Below are positions 57,649-64,000 of a DNA stretch of 64,000 nucleotides, in pieces. The stretch is from Fulvimarina manganoxydans (GTDB lineage: Bacteria; Pseudomonadota; Alphaproteobacteria; Rhizobiales; Rhizobiaceae). The notes under the pieces were generated by a model, which saw only the letters and a list, made by a program, of their open reading frames with translations, was not told the origin of the DNA and did no database searches. The stretch lies in the NCBI RefSeq assembly GCF_900176465.1, contig NZ_FWXR01000017.1, positions 1 through 64,000 on the forward strand. Direction: 5' to 3'. How positions within the stretch are numbered: the stretch's first letter is position 1; each line of letters starts with the position of its first letter. A program made the position numbers and the translations under genes.

Positions 57649-58553
57649 TCTACGACGTCAAGCTGACCATCGACTACCACTATGCCGCCGAGGTCGCGGA
57701 CGCTCAACATGCTTTGCGCGTGTCTCCGCGTTCCACATCGAACCAACGCATCCTGTCGAGCAGGATCAAGATCGATCCGAAGCCGGAAGAGATTCATCGC
57801 GAAGTCGACTTTTTCGGCAACCGAACCGACACGATCGCCTTGTGGCGCGCCCATCGCAGCCTGTCGGTCGAGATGCGTGCACGCGTCGAGGTGGAGCGCC
57901 CGGCGTTCGACATCTCGCGCTCTGCCAGCCTTGGCGCCATTGCCGATCTCGGCTTGCGCGAAACCTCGATGAGTCCCGGCTCTCCCGCCTGGTATCTCGG
58001 GCCCAGCCGGCGAATTGCGCCGCTACCGGCCCTCACGGCCTATATCCAGGAAATAATCGGCCCGTCGCGCGATCGCTCGGCGGGCGAGGCAGTATTGAAG
58101 GTGACGGAGCGGATCAAGACTGATTTCACCTATCTCCCCGGCGCGACCGATGTGGGCACTTCGGTCGAAGACGCCTTCGTGGCGCGGGTCGGGGTCTGCC
58201 AGGATTTCGCCCATGTGATGATCTCCGGGCTTCGCGGCTGCGGCATTCCGGCCGGCTATGTCAGCGGCTTCCTGCGCACCGATCCCCCGCCCGGCCAACC
58301 CCGGCTCGAAGGCGCCGATGCCATGCATGCCTGGGTGACGGCCTGGCTCGGGCCGGAGGTCGGCTGGGTCGATTTCGATCCGACCAACGGCATTCTCGCC
58401 GACACGGCCCATATCGTCGTCGCTATCGGCCGCGATTATGCCGATGTCGCCCCGGTCTCGGGCGTCCTCGTCACCACCGGACGGCAGATGACAGGCCATT
58501 CGGTCGATGTCGTGCCTCTCGAAACGGAAGATGTCGCAGCCGAAATCGCCTGA
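57645..58553 (+). CDS. Transglutaminase-like family protein
   Basis: A 302-residue protein. The N-terminal beta-sandwich (about 1-140) is the bacterial transglutaminase-N type (YDVKLTIDYHYAAEVADAQH). The catalytic core has Cys in RVGVCQDFAHVMISGLRGCG, His in DAMHAWVTAWLGPEVGW and Asp in DFDPTNGIL. No signal peptide. In many genomes a proteasome-like Anbu gene comes next, but here the following gene is an unrelated minus-strand secreted protein. Probably removes or transfers a residue on the product of the ATP-grasp enzyme (inference). Confidence 0.92.
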   Translation: MIYDVKLTIDYHYAAEVADAQHALRVSPRSTSNQRILSSRIKIDPKPEEIHREVDFFGNRTDTIALWRAHRSLSVEMRARVEVERPAFDISRSASLGAIADLGLRETSMSPGSPAWYLGPSRRIAPLPALTAYIQEIIGPSRDRSAGEAVLKVTERIKTDFTYLPGATDVGTSVEDAFVARVGVCQDFAHVMISGLRGCGIPAGYVSGFLRTDPPPGQPRLEGADAMHAWVTAWLGPEVGWVDFDPTNGILADTAHIVVAIGRDYADVAPVSGVLVTTGRQMTGHSVDVVPLETEDVAAEIA

Positions 58554-58579
58554 ACGTACCGCCCATGCGGGAAGCCCCG

Positions 58580-59176
58580 TCAGCGCTCGACCGCTGTTGC
58601 GCCTTGCCCGCTGGGGCCGACCTTTCCCACATAAGCCGGCCGGTCGCGGCCGCAGGCAAAGCCCGGCACGCGGGCGTCGGCCACGTCGCGGGCCAGTTCA
58701 TTGGCGTTGCGATTGGCCCGCGCATCCACATAGGCGACGACACAGCCCGGCGCCTTAGGCTGCCCGACCTTGTGAACGGACAGAACCTGCCCATCCGCAC
58801 CGCCATCGGCGCTCCGGACGAAGAATCGGATGATCGCAGCTATCGGGCGCCCGCCGTCGAGACGCCATTCGACGGTCGGGCCGACGGAATTGAAACCGCC
58901 AAAGGTCGCGAATTCCTCGTTCGGCGCGCCGAAATCGATATCGGCGCGCAAGTCCCCTTCATTGTAGAAGATGGGGATATCGCGGTAGCCCGCACAGCGC
59001 AGCGAGACCGAACCGTCCTCTTCCGCCAAGGACAGGGTCTCGCAGGCGTCGAAAACGATCTTAGTGTAGACGCTCTCGGCCGCCTCCGCTTTCGGCGCCA
59101 GATTTGCCAGGAGGAGCGCGAAAAGTGCGGTGCAAACCATTCGCCAGGCGGTGGGGCGCAAGACAAGGGGCGGCAT
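58580..59176 (-). CDS. Secreted hypothetical protein
   Basis: A 198-residue protein with a signal segment (MVCTALFALLLANLAPKAEA). The ATG at 59176 has GGAG about 9 nt upstream; a later ATG at 59140 would start right at the signal and is the alternative. The mature part has a Cys pair in FDACETLSLAEEDGSVSLRC, then GYRDIPIFYNEGDLRADIDF and a C-terminal Cys-rich tail (GFACGRDRPAYVGKVG). No family is recognised. Confidence 0.65.
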   Translation of the reverse strand: MPPLVLRPTAWRMVCTALFALLLANLAPKAEAAESVYTKIVFDACETLSLAEEDGSVSLRCAGYRDIPIFYNEGDLRADIDFGAPNEEFATFGGFNSVGPTVEWRLDGGRPIAAIIRFFVRSADGGADGQVLSVHKVGQPKAPGCVVAYVDARANRNANELARDVADARVPGFACGRDRPAYVGKVGPSGQGATAVER

Positions 59177-59272
59177 CGGCGATCTCCAGGCGAAAACAGG
59201 CGACAGAAGCCTCACGGCGATCGGCAAAAGCGGTGCAAGCCGCCCATATCGCCGCGATCACTCGGCCGAGCT

Positions 59273-59599
59273 TCAGGATCGCGAAAGGGACGCGGCGATC
59301 TCGGCCAGTCTATCAGGATCACCGGCAATGACGAGTGCCTTCGACCGGTTGGTCGCGCCGGTGACCAGCGTCACATCCGACTTGGCAACGCCGAAGGTCT
59401 TAGCCAGGAGGACGCCGAGCGCCGCATTCGCCTTGCCGTCTTCGGGCACGGCGCGCACCCGCACCTTCAGCCGAAGCGATCCGTCCCCCTGGTCGGCGAC
59501 GCCGTCCACCCTGTCGGCGGAAGATTTCGGCGTCAGCCGCACAAAAAGGCGAATGCCGTCCGCCGTTCGCTCGAAGCATTCGGGCCCATTCGCGGACAC
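59273..59599 (-). CDS. DUF167 (YggU) family protein
   Basis: A 108-residue protein with the DUF167 pattern: RLFVRLTPKSSADRVDGVAD at the start, LRLKVRVRAVPEDGKANAAL in the middle and KSDVTLVTGATNRSKALVIA near the end. YggU is a small alpha/beta protein of unknown role, often beside yggT, as here (3-nt gap). It probably shares a transcript with yggT. Confidence 0.92.
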   Translation of the reverse strand: MSANGPECFERTADGIRLFVRLTPKSSADRVDGVADQGDGSLRLKVRVRAVPEDGKANAALGVLLAKTFGVAKSDVTLVTGATNRSKALVIAGDPDRLAEIAASLSRS

Positions 59600-59602
59600 C
59601 GA

Positions 59603-59905
59603 TCAGACGCCCGCATTGGCGATCGCCGGGTTGATATAGATGACGATGAGATACTGCAGGAACATGATGCCGAACAGCACGACCAGGGGCGAGAGATCGA
59701 GCCCGCCGAGATCGGGCATGAAGGAGCGGATGCGGCGATAGACCGGCTCGGTCATCTTGTAGAGGAACGTGCCAATCGCATCGACCACCGGATTGCCGGC
59801 ATTGATGATATTGAAGGCATAGAGCCAGGACAGAATCGCCGACGCAATGACGATCCACCAATAGAAATTGAGTGCCTGATACAGAACGAAAGTGACGGCG
59901 AGCAT
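59603..59905 (-). CDS. YggT family membrane protein
   Basis: A 100-residue protein with two membrane segments and the family loop. It begins LAVTFVLYQALNFYWWIVIA, then SWLYAFNIINAGNPVVDAIG, KMTEPVYRRIRSFMPDLGGL and VLFGIMFLQYLIVIYINPAI. YggT is linked to membrane and osmotic stress but the mechanism is not known. The ATG at 59905 starts the conserved part; the longer frame adds 22 residues. It is divergent from rpsT. Confidence 0.92.
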   Translation of the reverse strand: MLAVTFVLYQALNFYWWIVIASAILSWLYAFNIINAGNPVVDAIGTFLYKMTEPVYRRIRSFMPDLGGLDLSPLVVLFGIMFLQYLIVIYINPAIANAGV

Positions 59906-60021
59906 GGCGGGGCGATCGTTTCCTCTTTGACGGGTCCTGCCCGATGTAGCCATGAGGGGCCCCGACCGCAAGAAAGCAACGGGCGGGAGTGAATATCATC
60001 GGCAAGCTTGGGGTCATCCAG

Positions 60022-60051
60022 CTTGACGCTTGGGGCCGAGACGCATATAGA
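60022..60051 (+). promoter_or_regulatory. Housekeeping promoter of rpsT
   Basis: CTTGAC (60022-60027) and TATAGA (60046-60051) with an 18-nt spacer match the rhizobial vegetative sigma consensus (CTTGAC, then a TATA-like -10). Transcription would start near 60057, about 126 nt before the rpsT ATG. Confidence 0.65.
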
Positions 60052-60066
60052 ACCCGCCAAAGACGG

Positions 60067-60087
60067 GCGTCCCGATGGGGCGCTTTT
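60067..60087 (+). promoter_or_regulatory. Terminator-like hairpin in the rpsT leader
   Basis: GCGTCCC (60067-60073), loop GAT, GGGGCGC (60077-60083), then TTTT. It starts about 10 nt after the expected start point and 95 nt before rpsT. It looks like an attenuator or a binding site for a regulator such as S20 itself (inference). Confidence 0.45.
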
Positions 60088-60182
60088 CCGTGCTTGAGAT
60101 GCGGTGAGACGAGGTTCAGCCTGTCTGCCCATCGCGCTTAAGCCAGACGACAGAATCGAGACAGAGAGAAGAGACGCTCAAG

Positions 60183-60452
60183 ATGGCCAATACGCCTTCG
60201 GCCAAGAAGGCGGCGCGTAAGATCGCCCGCCGCACCGCCGTCAACACCGCCCGCCGCTCGCGCGTGCGCACCTTCCTCCGCCGTGTGGAGGAAGCGCTTC
60301 AGTCCGGCGATCATCAGGCCGCCGTCAGCGCGCTTAAGGTCGCGGAGCCGGAGCTGATGCGCGCCACCTCCAAGGGCGTGTTCCACAAGAACACCGCTTC
60401 GCGGAAGATTTCTCGCCTGTCCCACCGCGTGAAAGCTCTCGAAACCGCCTGA
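60183..60452 (+). CDS. rpsT: 30S ribosomal protein S20
   Basis: An 89-residue, very basic protein of the 30S subunit that binds the 5' and 3' minor domains of 16S rRNA. It begins [20 protein letters not shown] and has [20 protein letters not shown] and [20 protein letters not shown], as in other S20 proteins. The ATG at 60183 follows an AGAGAGAAGAG purine run. It is monocistronic, with a promoter at 60022-60051 and terminators downstream. Confidence 0.96.
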   Translation: MANTPSAKKAARKIARRTAVNTARRSRVRTFLRRVEEALQSGDHQAAVSALKVAEPELMRATSKGVFHKNTASRKISRLSHRVKALETA

Positions 60453-60460
60453 GTCGCGAC

Positions 60461-60481
60461 GGGGCCGAGTTTCGCGGCCCC
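60461..60481 (+). terminator. GC hairpin directly after rpsT
   Basis: GGGGCCG (60461-60467), loop AGTTTCG, CGGCCCC (60475-60481), 9 nt after the stop. No T-run, so it is a weaker terminator than the one at 60620-60648. Confidence 0.5.
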
Positions 60482-60619
60482 TCGTGAATCTCGCCGGCTT
60501 CTTTCAAGTGCCGGCCGGGAGCCGGGATCGGAAGGCCAGCGAGCCAATCGGGCGGTGGCCAGGAAGTGGAGCGCACACACCCTCTGCCGAGGGCTCAGTG
60601 GCAAGCCGACAGTATTGGG

Positions 60620-60648
60620 AAAAGGCCCGGCCATTCGCCGGGCCTTTT
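60620..60648. terminator. Strong bidirectional terminator downstream of rpsT
   Basis: AAAAGGCCCGGC (60620-60631), loop CATTC, GCCGGGCCTTTT (60637-60648), a perfect 12-bp stem with A and T flanks on both sides. About 170 nt after the rpsT stop. Confidence 0.85.
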
Positions 60649-61673
60649 CGATTCCTGGCTCTGGCATCGGCGTTCCGACGGCGGCTCGACACTCAGCCAT
60701 CGCTTTCCGCATCATCGCTCCGGCCGCAATGGTCGAAATCAAATATTGATACCGCCATTGGCTGATCATCGTCTCACGGGAAGCCCAACCTCCAGAGAGG
60801 GAAGCGCGTGGGCGCGGCACGCAAGGTCAGGGCGGCAGCTCGTTCAATTTGAAAGCGCCGTACGGCCCGCGAGTCGTTTGACGTCACGGATCGACCGCAG
60901 CATCGGCATTGATGCTGGTGCTTGGCGCTCGAACCATCAGTGCAATGCGCAAGGGCCGCGCGATCGACTCGTCCGCTCGCTGGAACAGCCCGTTCAGCCC
61001 GGAATCGCGTTTTTCGGCCCAGCTCGGTTGCGCCCCAAAGCCCGCATTCGCCCGATCTGCCTTTTCTTAGCCGGCATTGATTCTCGCGCCTTCACCCGGA
61101 TCGTCACCGATTCGTCGCATTCAGGGTAGCCGTTTACCGAACGCACACACCGACGACTCGGACCGACGAAAATTCGCTCGTAGAGTCAGCCACTTAAAAG
61201 AGGTCAGTGAGCACTTTCATATGGGACGAATAGGCTCTTCCGTTAACGCCTTGAGTCAAGTGGGACGCCGCGAAACGGCCAAATTTTTTATTCCGAAGCG
61301 CGGCTATCAACAGATTTGCGCGCGCCAGCCCATAGGAGTCAGGGCTCTCGGCGATTCATCGGGCGCAAATGCGCTGCCCAATCGCCACTCGAATGGGGCC
61401 TCGGCGGCCGGCCGCGCCGAATCCGTCTTGCCCTGCCCGAACGCCTTCCGTATTTTCCAGCCTCACACAAGACGGAGCGGCGCGGCGTGTCGGACAATCC
61501 CCAACTATCCAGATTGAAAGCGACCACCGAAGTGGTCTGCTCATCTGGATCAAGTCCGGGCCGGGCCTAGCTTTCCGTTTCTCGCCAATCGGCACAGTAA
61601 AAATCATTATACGGCGAATTTCGCCGAGCAACTTCTGTTGTCTATTTCAACAGGGGCTGAGGAGGTCTGTCTC
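60649..61673. other. Non-coding 1-kb region with a GANTC cluster upstream of the rhodanese and dnaA genes
   Basis: No protein-like frame is seen. GANTC sites, the target of the CcrM methylase, occur at 60650, 60871, 60966, 61002, 61079, 61109, 61155, 61183, 61253, 61336, 61353 and 61419. The last ten lie in 458 bp, where fewer than two are expected by chance. An AT-rich tract AAATTTTTTATT (61281-61292) and an IHF-like TATCAACAGATTT (61305-61317, one mismatch) lie inside the cluster. No good DnaA box (TTATNCACA) was found; the nearest is CTATCAACA, with two mismatches. It may be a cell-cycle control region for dnaA or part of a replication origin. Confidence 0.55.
61612..61653. repeat. Two inverted repeats before the rhodanese gene
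   Basis: CGGCGAA (61612-61618) and TTCGCCG (61620-61626) form a perfect palindrome around one T. CTGTTG (61635-61640) and CAACAG (61648-61653) follow. They lie 21-62 nt before the ATG at 61674, so they could be an operator and an mRNA hairpin near the ribosome site. Confidence 0.5.
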
Positions 61674-62108
61674 ATGGCTGACGCATATAAAGCTGACGTT
61701 TCGGCGTCGGACTGCTGGGCCCGTCTCAATGCAACGCCCAACGCCTATCTCGTTGACGTGCGCACCCGTCCCGAATGGACGTTTGTCGGCCTCCCCCGGA
61801 TGGAGCAGATCGGCAAGGCGCCGATCCTGGCCGAATGGCAAGTCTATCCGACCATGAGCATCGATCCGAACTTCGTCTCGCTAGTGGCCGAAGCAGTCGC
61901 GAAAGCCGGCGGCGACCGCGAGTCGGAGATCTACTTCCTCTGCCGGTCCGGGCAGCGCTCCATGGCGGCGGCCGCGGCCATGGCGGCGGAGGGCTATGAG
62001 AACTGCTTCAACATTGCCGGCGGGTTCGAGGGGCCGCCCGATGCGAAGGGCCAGCGTGGCAAGGAAAAGGGCTGGAAAGCGGAGGGCCTGCCCTGGGCGC
62101 AAAGCTGA
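61674..62108 (+). CDS. Rhodanese-like domain protein
   Basis: A 144-residue single-domain rhodanese. It has the N-terminal ANAYLVDVRTRPEWTFVGLP-type LVDVRTRPEW motif and the active-site loop FLCRSGQRSM with the persulfide Cys, followed by GYENCFNIAGGFEGPPD. Such proteins carry sulfur from a donor to a thiol acceptor. The ATG at 61674 has GAGGAGG about 9 nt upstream, which rules out an earlier start at 61638. It lies 99 nt before dnaA in the same direction. Confidence 0.88.
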   Translation: MADAYKADVSASDCWARLNATPNAYLVDVRTRPEWTFVGLPRMEQIGKAPILAEWQVYPTMSIDPNFVSLVAEAVAKAGGDRESEIYFLCRSGQRSMAAAAAMAAEGYENCFNIAGGFEGPPDAKGQRGKEKGWKAEGLPWAQS

Positions 62109-62207
62109 CACAGGGGCGAGCGGGGCCCAAACCCCGGCATTGAGACGAGGCGGAAGTGTGCTGTTTTTTGTTTTGCGTAGCGCTTCCAGAGACTTGAGAG
62201 TTGACGA

Positions 62208-63722
62208 ATGATGGCGGCGAAAGTGACGATGACGGGGACGGACAAGGCTGAGCGGGCAAGCTCTGAGGTGATGGATCGCGTCGGCGCTCGCCTGAAGGCT
62301 CAGCTCGGACCCGACATCTATGCGAGCTGGTTCCAGCGCATGCGCCTTGATTCGGTTGGCAAGGGCGTCTGCCAGGTCTCCGTTCCGACAGCCTTCCTGC
62401 GCTCCTGGATCCAGTCCCATTATCAGGATCTCCTGATCGAGGCTTTCAAGGCCGAGGTTCCGGCGACGCTTCGGGTCGACATCGTCGTGCGCAGCGCGGT
62501 TCGCGGCGGCGGCGTTCGCCTTCGCCAGGAGGTTCGGCCGGGCGAAAAGCCGAGCGCGAGCGCCGAAACCCCGGCGCGTCCGACCGCAGCAAAGGAGCGC
62601 CCGCTCGTCCAGGATACGAGCGCGCTTCTCGGCGCCGCCTCGGCCGAGGCGCGCCCGCGTACGGTCGCCAATGTCGACAATCTCGGCTCGCCCCTCGATC
62701 CGCGCTATGTCTTCGACAGCTTCGTCGAAGGTCCCGCAAATCGCGTCGCCCTCGCGGCAGGCCGGGCGATCGCCGAGAACGGGCCGCAATCGACCCGCTT
62801 CAATCCGCTCTTCATCCATGCCGGCGTCGGCCTCGGCAAGACCCACCTCCTCCAGGCGATCGCCAACGCGGCGGCCGCGCGGGAGGATGCGCCGCGCGTC
62901 GTCTATCTGACGGCCGAATACTTCATGTGGCGCTTCGCCTCTGCGATCCGCGACAACAAGGCGCTCGACCTGAAGGAAGCGCTGCGCGGCATCGACGTTC
63001 TCGTCATCGACGATGTCCAGTTCCTTCAGGGCAAATCGATCCAGCAGGAATTCTGCCACCTTCTCAACGCGCTGATCGATTCGGCCAAGCATGTCATCTG
63101 CGCCGCCGACAGGCCGGCCCAGGAACTGGAAAGCCTCGATCCGCGGGTGCGCTCGCGCCTGTCCAACGGTATCACGATCGAGATGGCGATCCCGGATCTG
63201 TCCATGCGCCGCGCCATCGTCGAGATGCGCGCCAAGGCGTTGGCGGGCGAGGATCCGAGCTTCCACCTTCCCGACGCGACCGTCGAGGCGATTGCCCGGC
63301 GCGTGGCCGGCACCGGCCGCGACATCGAAGGCGCATTCAATCAGATCGCCTTCCGTCATTCGCTCGGCCAACCGCTGACACCCGAAGCGATCGACGGGCT
63401 CCTCGCCCAGATCACCCGCACAAGCGCCGAGCGGCGGGTGCGGATCGAGGACATCCTGAAATTCGTCTCGCGCCATTACAATGTCACGCGCACCGACATG
63501 CTCTCGGCACGGCGCACCCGCACCATCGTGCGCCCACGCCAGATCGCCATGTATCTCGCCAAGACCATGACGCCGCGCTCCTTGCCGGAAATCGGCCGAC
63601 GCTTTGGCGGGCGCGACCACACGACTGTTCTTCATGCCGTGCGCAAGATCGAAGCCGAGCGGGGCAAGGACGAGGCCTTTTCCGAGGAGTTGGACCTGAT
63701 CCGGCGGATGATCGAGGAATAG
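62208..63722 (+). CDS. dnaA: Chromosomal replication initiator protein
   Basis: DnaA binds origin DnaA boxes, opens the duplex and loads the helicase. The 504-residue product has domain I (about 20-95, RLKAQLGPDIYASWFQRM), a variable linker, the AAA+ domain with Walker A in HAGVGLGKTHLLQAIAN (about 205-214), Walker B in VLVIDDVQFLQ, and domain IV with GGRDHTTVLHAVRKIE, the DnaA-box recognition signature. Two adjacent ATG codons (62208, 62211) are possible starts. The order rpsT-dnaA-dnaN is typical of Hyphomicrobiales. Confidence 0.97.
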   Translation: MMAAKVTMTGTDKAERASSEVMDRVGARLKAQLGPDIYASWFQRMRLDSVGKGVCQVSVPTAFLRSWIQSHYQDLLIEAFKAEVPATLRVDIVVRSAVRGGGVRLRQEVRPGEKPSASAETPARPTAAKERPLVQDTSALLGAASAEARPRTVANVDNLGSPLDPRYVFDSFVEGPANRVALAAGRAIAENGPQSTRFNPLFIHAGVGLGKTHLLQAIANAAAAREDAPRVVYLTAEYFMWRFASAIRDNKALDLKEALRGIDVLVIDDVQFLQGKSIQQEFCHLLNALIDSAKHVICAADRPAQELESLDPRVRSRLSNGITIEMAIPDLSMRRAIVEMRAKALAGEDPSFHLPDATVEAIARRVAGTGRDIEGAFNQIAFRHSLGQPLTPEAIDGLLAQITRTSAERRVRIEDILKFVSRHYNVTRTDMLSARRTRTIVRPRQIAMYLAKTMTPRSLPEIGRRFGGRDHTTVLHAVRKIEAERGKDEAFSEELDLIRRMIEE

Positions 63723-63828
63723 GCGCGGCCGCTCTCTCTCGGCAGCCGATTCCGCGCCAGGTTCGAGCGCCAATGCAGTTTTTCGAGGATAAAAGCGCTC
63801 CGGCTGTGAACAGCCAAGCGTAAGAGGC

Positions 63829-63851
63829 CGGGCTTGCGCTTTTCAAGCCCG
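63829..63851 (+). terminator. Hairpin between dnaA and dnaN
   Basis: CGGGCTTG (63829-63836) and CAAGCCCG (63844-63851) enclose CGCTTTT. No T-run after it, so it may attenuate or only mark the dnaA 3' end. The 233-nt dnaA-dnaN gap probably has its own promoter. Confidence 0.5.
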
Positions 63852-63955
63852 CTCGAACCTTCTAAGACCGACAGTCCCGAAGGAGCGGACGCGAAGCGAA
63901 ATGGTTGGCGCCCGCTCTTCCCGACCGGTCCGTCCCACCCGAATGGTTTGGCGTC

Positions 63956-64000
63956 ATGCGTATCATCATCGAGCGATCCAATCTCCTGAAGTCGCTGGCC
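63956..64000 (+). CDS. dnaN: DNA polymerase III beta clamp, N-terminal fragment (window edge)
   Basis: The last 15 codons read MRIIIERSNLLKSLA, matching the start of alphaproteobacterial beta clamps (LERSNLLKSL). The rest lies beyond the window. Its place 233 nt after dnaA and the conserved order support the call. Confidence 0.85.
   Translation, partial: MRIIIERSNLLKSLA

Noticed and set aside
60520-60560. Resemblance of GGATCGGAAGG to the SRP RNA tetraloop region
   Set aside because: Only a short stretch agrees; the rest of the 4.5S RNA core does not.
60566-61129. 187-codon frame in the region upstream of dnaA
   Set aside because: Crosses a perfect 12-bp terminator and lacks protein-like composition.
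61300-61320. DnaA box CTATCAACA
   Set aside because: Two mismatches from TTATNCACA and isolated; not enough to call an origin.
61881-63773. 630-codon minus-strand frame
   Set aside because: Mirror of dnaA and the rhodanese gene.

Overview
The window looks like chromosome of a high-GC alphaproteobacterium of the order Hyphomicrobiales (Rhizobiales). The evidence is the rpsT - dnaA - dnaN order at the right end, a DUF1476 (F1-ATPase inhibitor zeta) gene beside purC, fixNOQP-type cbb3 oxidase genes behind a TTGA-N6-TCAA box, a trehalose operon treZ-malQ-treY, and a small RNA with the anti-Shine-Dalgarno loops typical of rhizobial alpha-r14 RNAs. The genus cannot be fixed from the sequence alone. 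I saw no prophage, insertion sequence, CRISPR array, tRNA or rRNA.

Layout. 0-2.5 kb: the edge of an unrecognised minus-strand gene, then a 691-residue membrane-anchored protein with five cysteine-paired repeats. 2.6-9 kb: pdxJ, an HpcH-type aldolase overlapping the zeta-subunit gene, and purC-purS-X-purQ followed by envelope proteins (lipoprotein, DUF2066, DUF3280-like). 9-16.9 kb: a DASS transporter, a secreted phosphodiesterase, a CREST-family membrane hydrolase, a LysR regulator and a two-gene ABC exporter. 16.9-22.7 kb: a microaerobic block of hemN, a hemerythrin-like protein and ccoNOQP. 22.7-27.8 kb: WD40 protein, His-rich COG0523 GTPase, glutathione transferase, aspartate aminotransferase. 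27.9-37.4 kb: MgtC-like protein, a membrane ClpP-like pair, the small RNA, HPP-CBS protein, putP, a deacetylase/SelW pair, a YfdX protein behind a 28-bp perfect palindrome, and DUF427.

37.6-47.7 kb: an ECF sigma/anti-sigma pair, a 52-residue membrane protein, the glycogen-to-trehalose operon, a toxin-antitoxin pair and a zinc metallopeptidase. 47.9-58.6 kb: two transglutaminase-like genes bracketing a predicted amidoligase locus (DUF2126; circularly permuted ATP-grasp fused to alpha-E), with a dehydrogenase, a GGDEF-EAL protein and a NavBac-type channel between them. 58.6-64 kb: DUF167 and YggT genes, rpsT with a leader hairpin, a 1.2-kb non-coding stretch rich in GANTC sites, a rhodanese, dnaA, and the first 15 codons of dnaN.

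How the genes work together. The cco genes give a high-affinity terminal oxidase, and hemN supplies haem when oxygen is low; the TTGA-N6-TCAA box lies between the two sets. TreY and TreZ turn glycogen-derived maltodextrin into trehalose while MalQ rebuilds short chains. The candidates I consider most worth following are the anti-SD small RNA, the GANTC cluster upstream of dnaA, the amidoligase locus without a visible Anbu protease, the palindrome before yfdX, and the five-repeat envelope protein.
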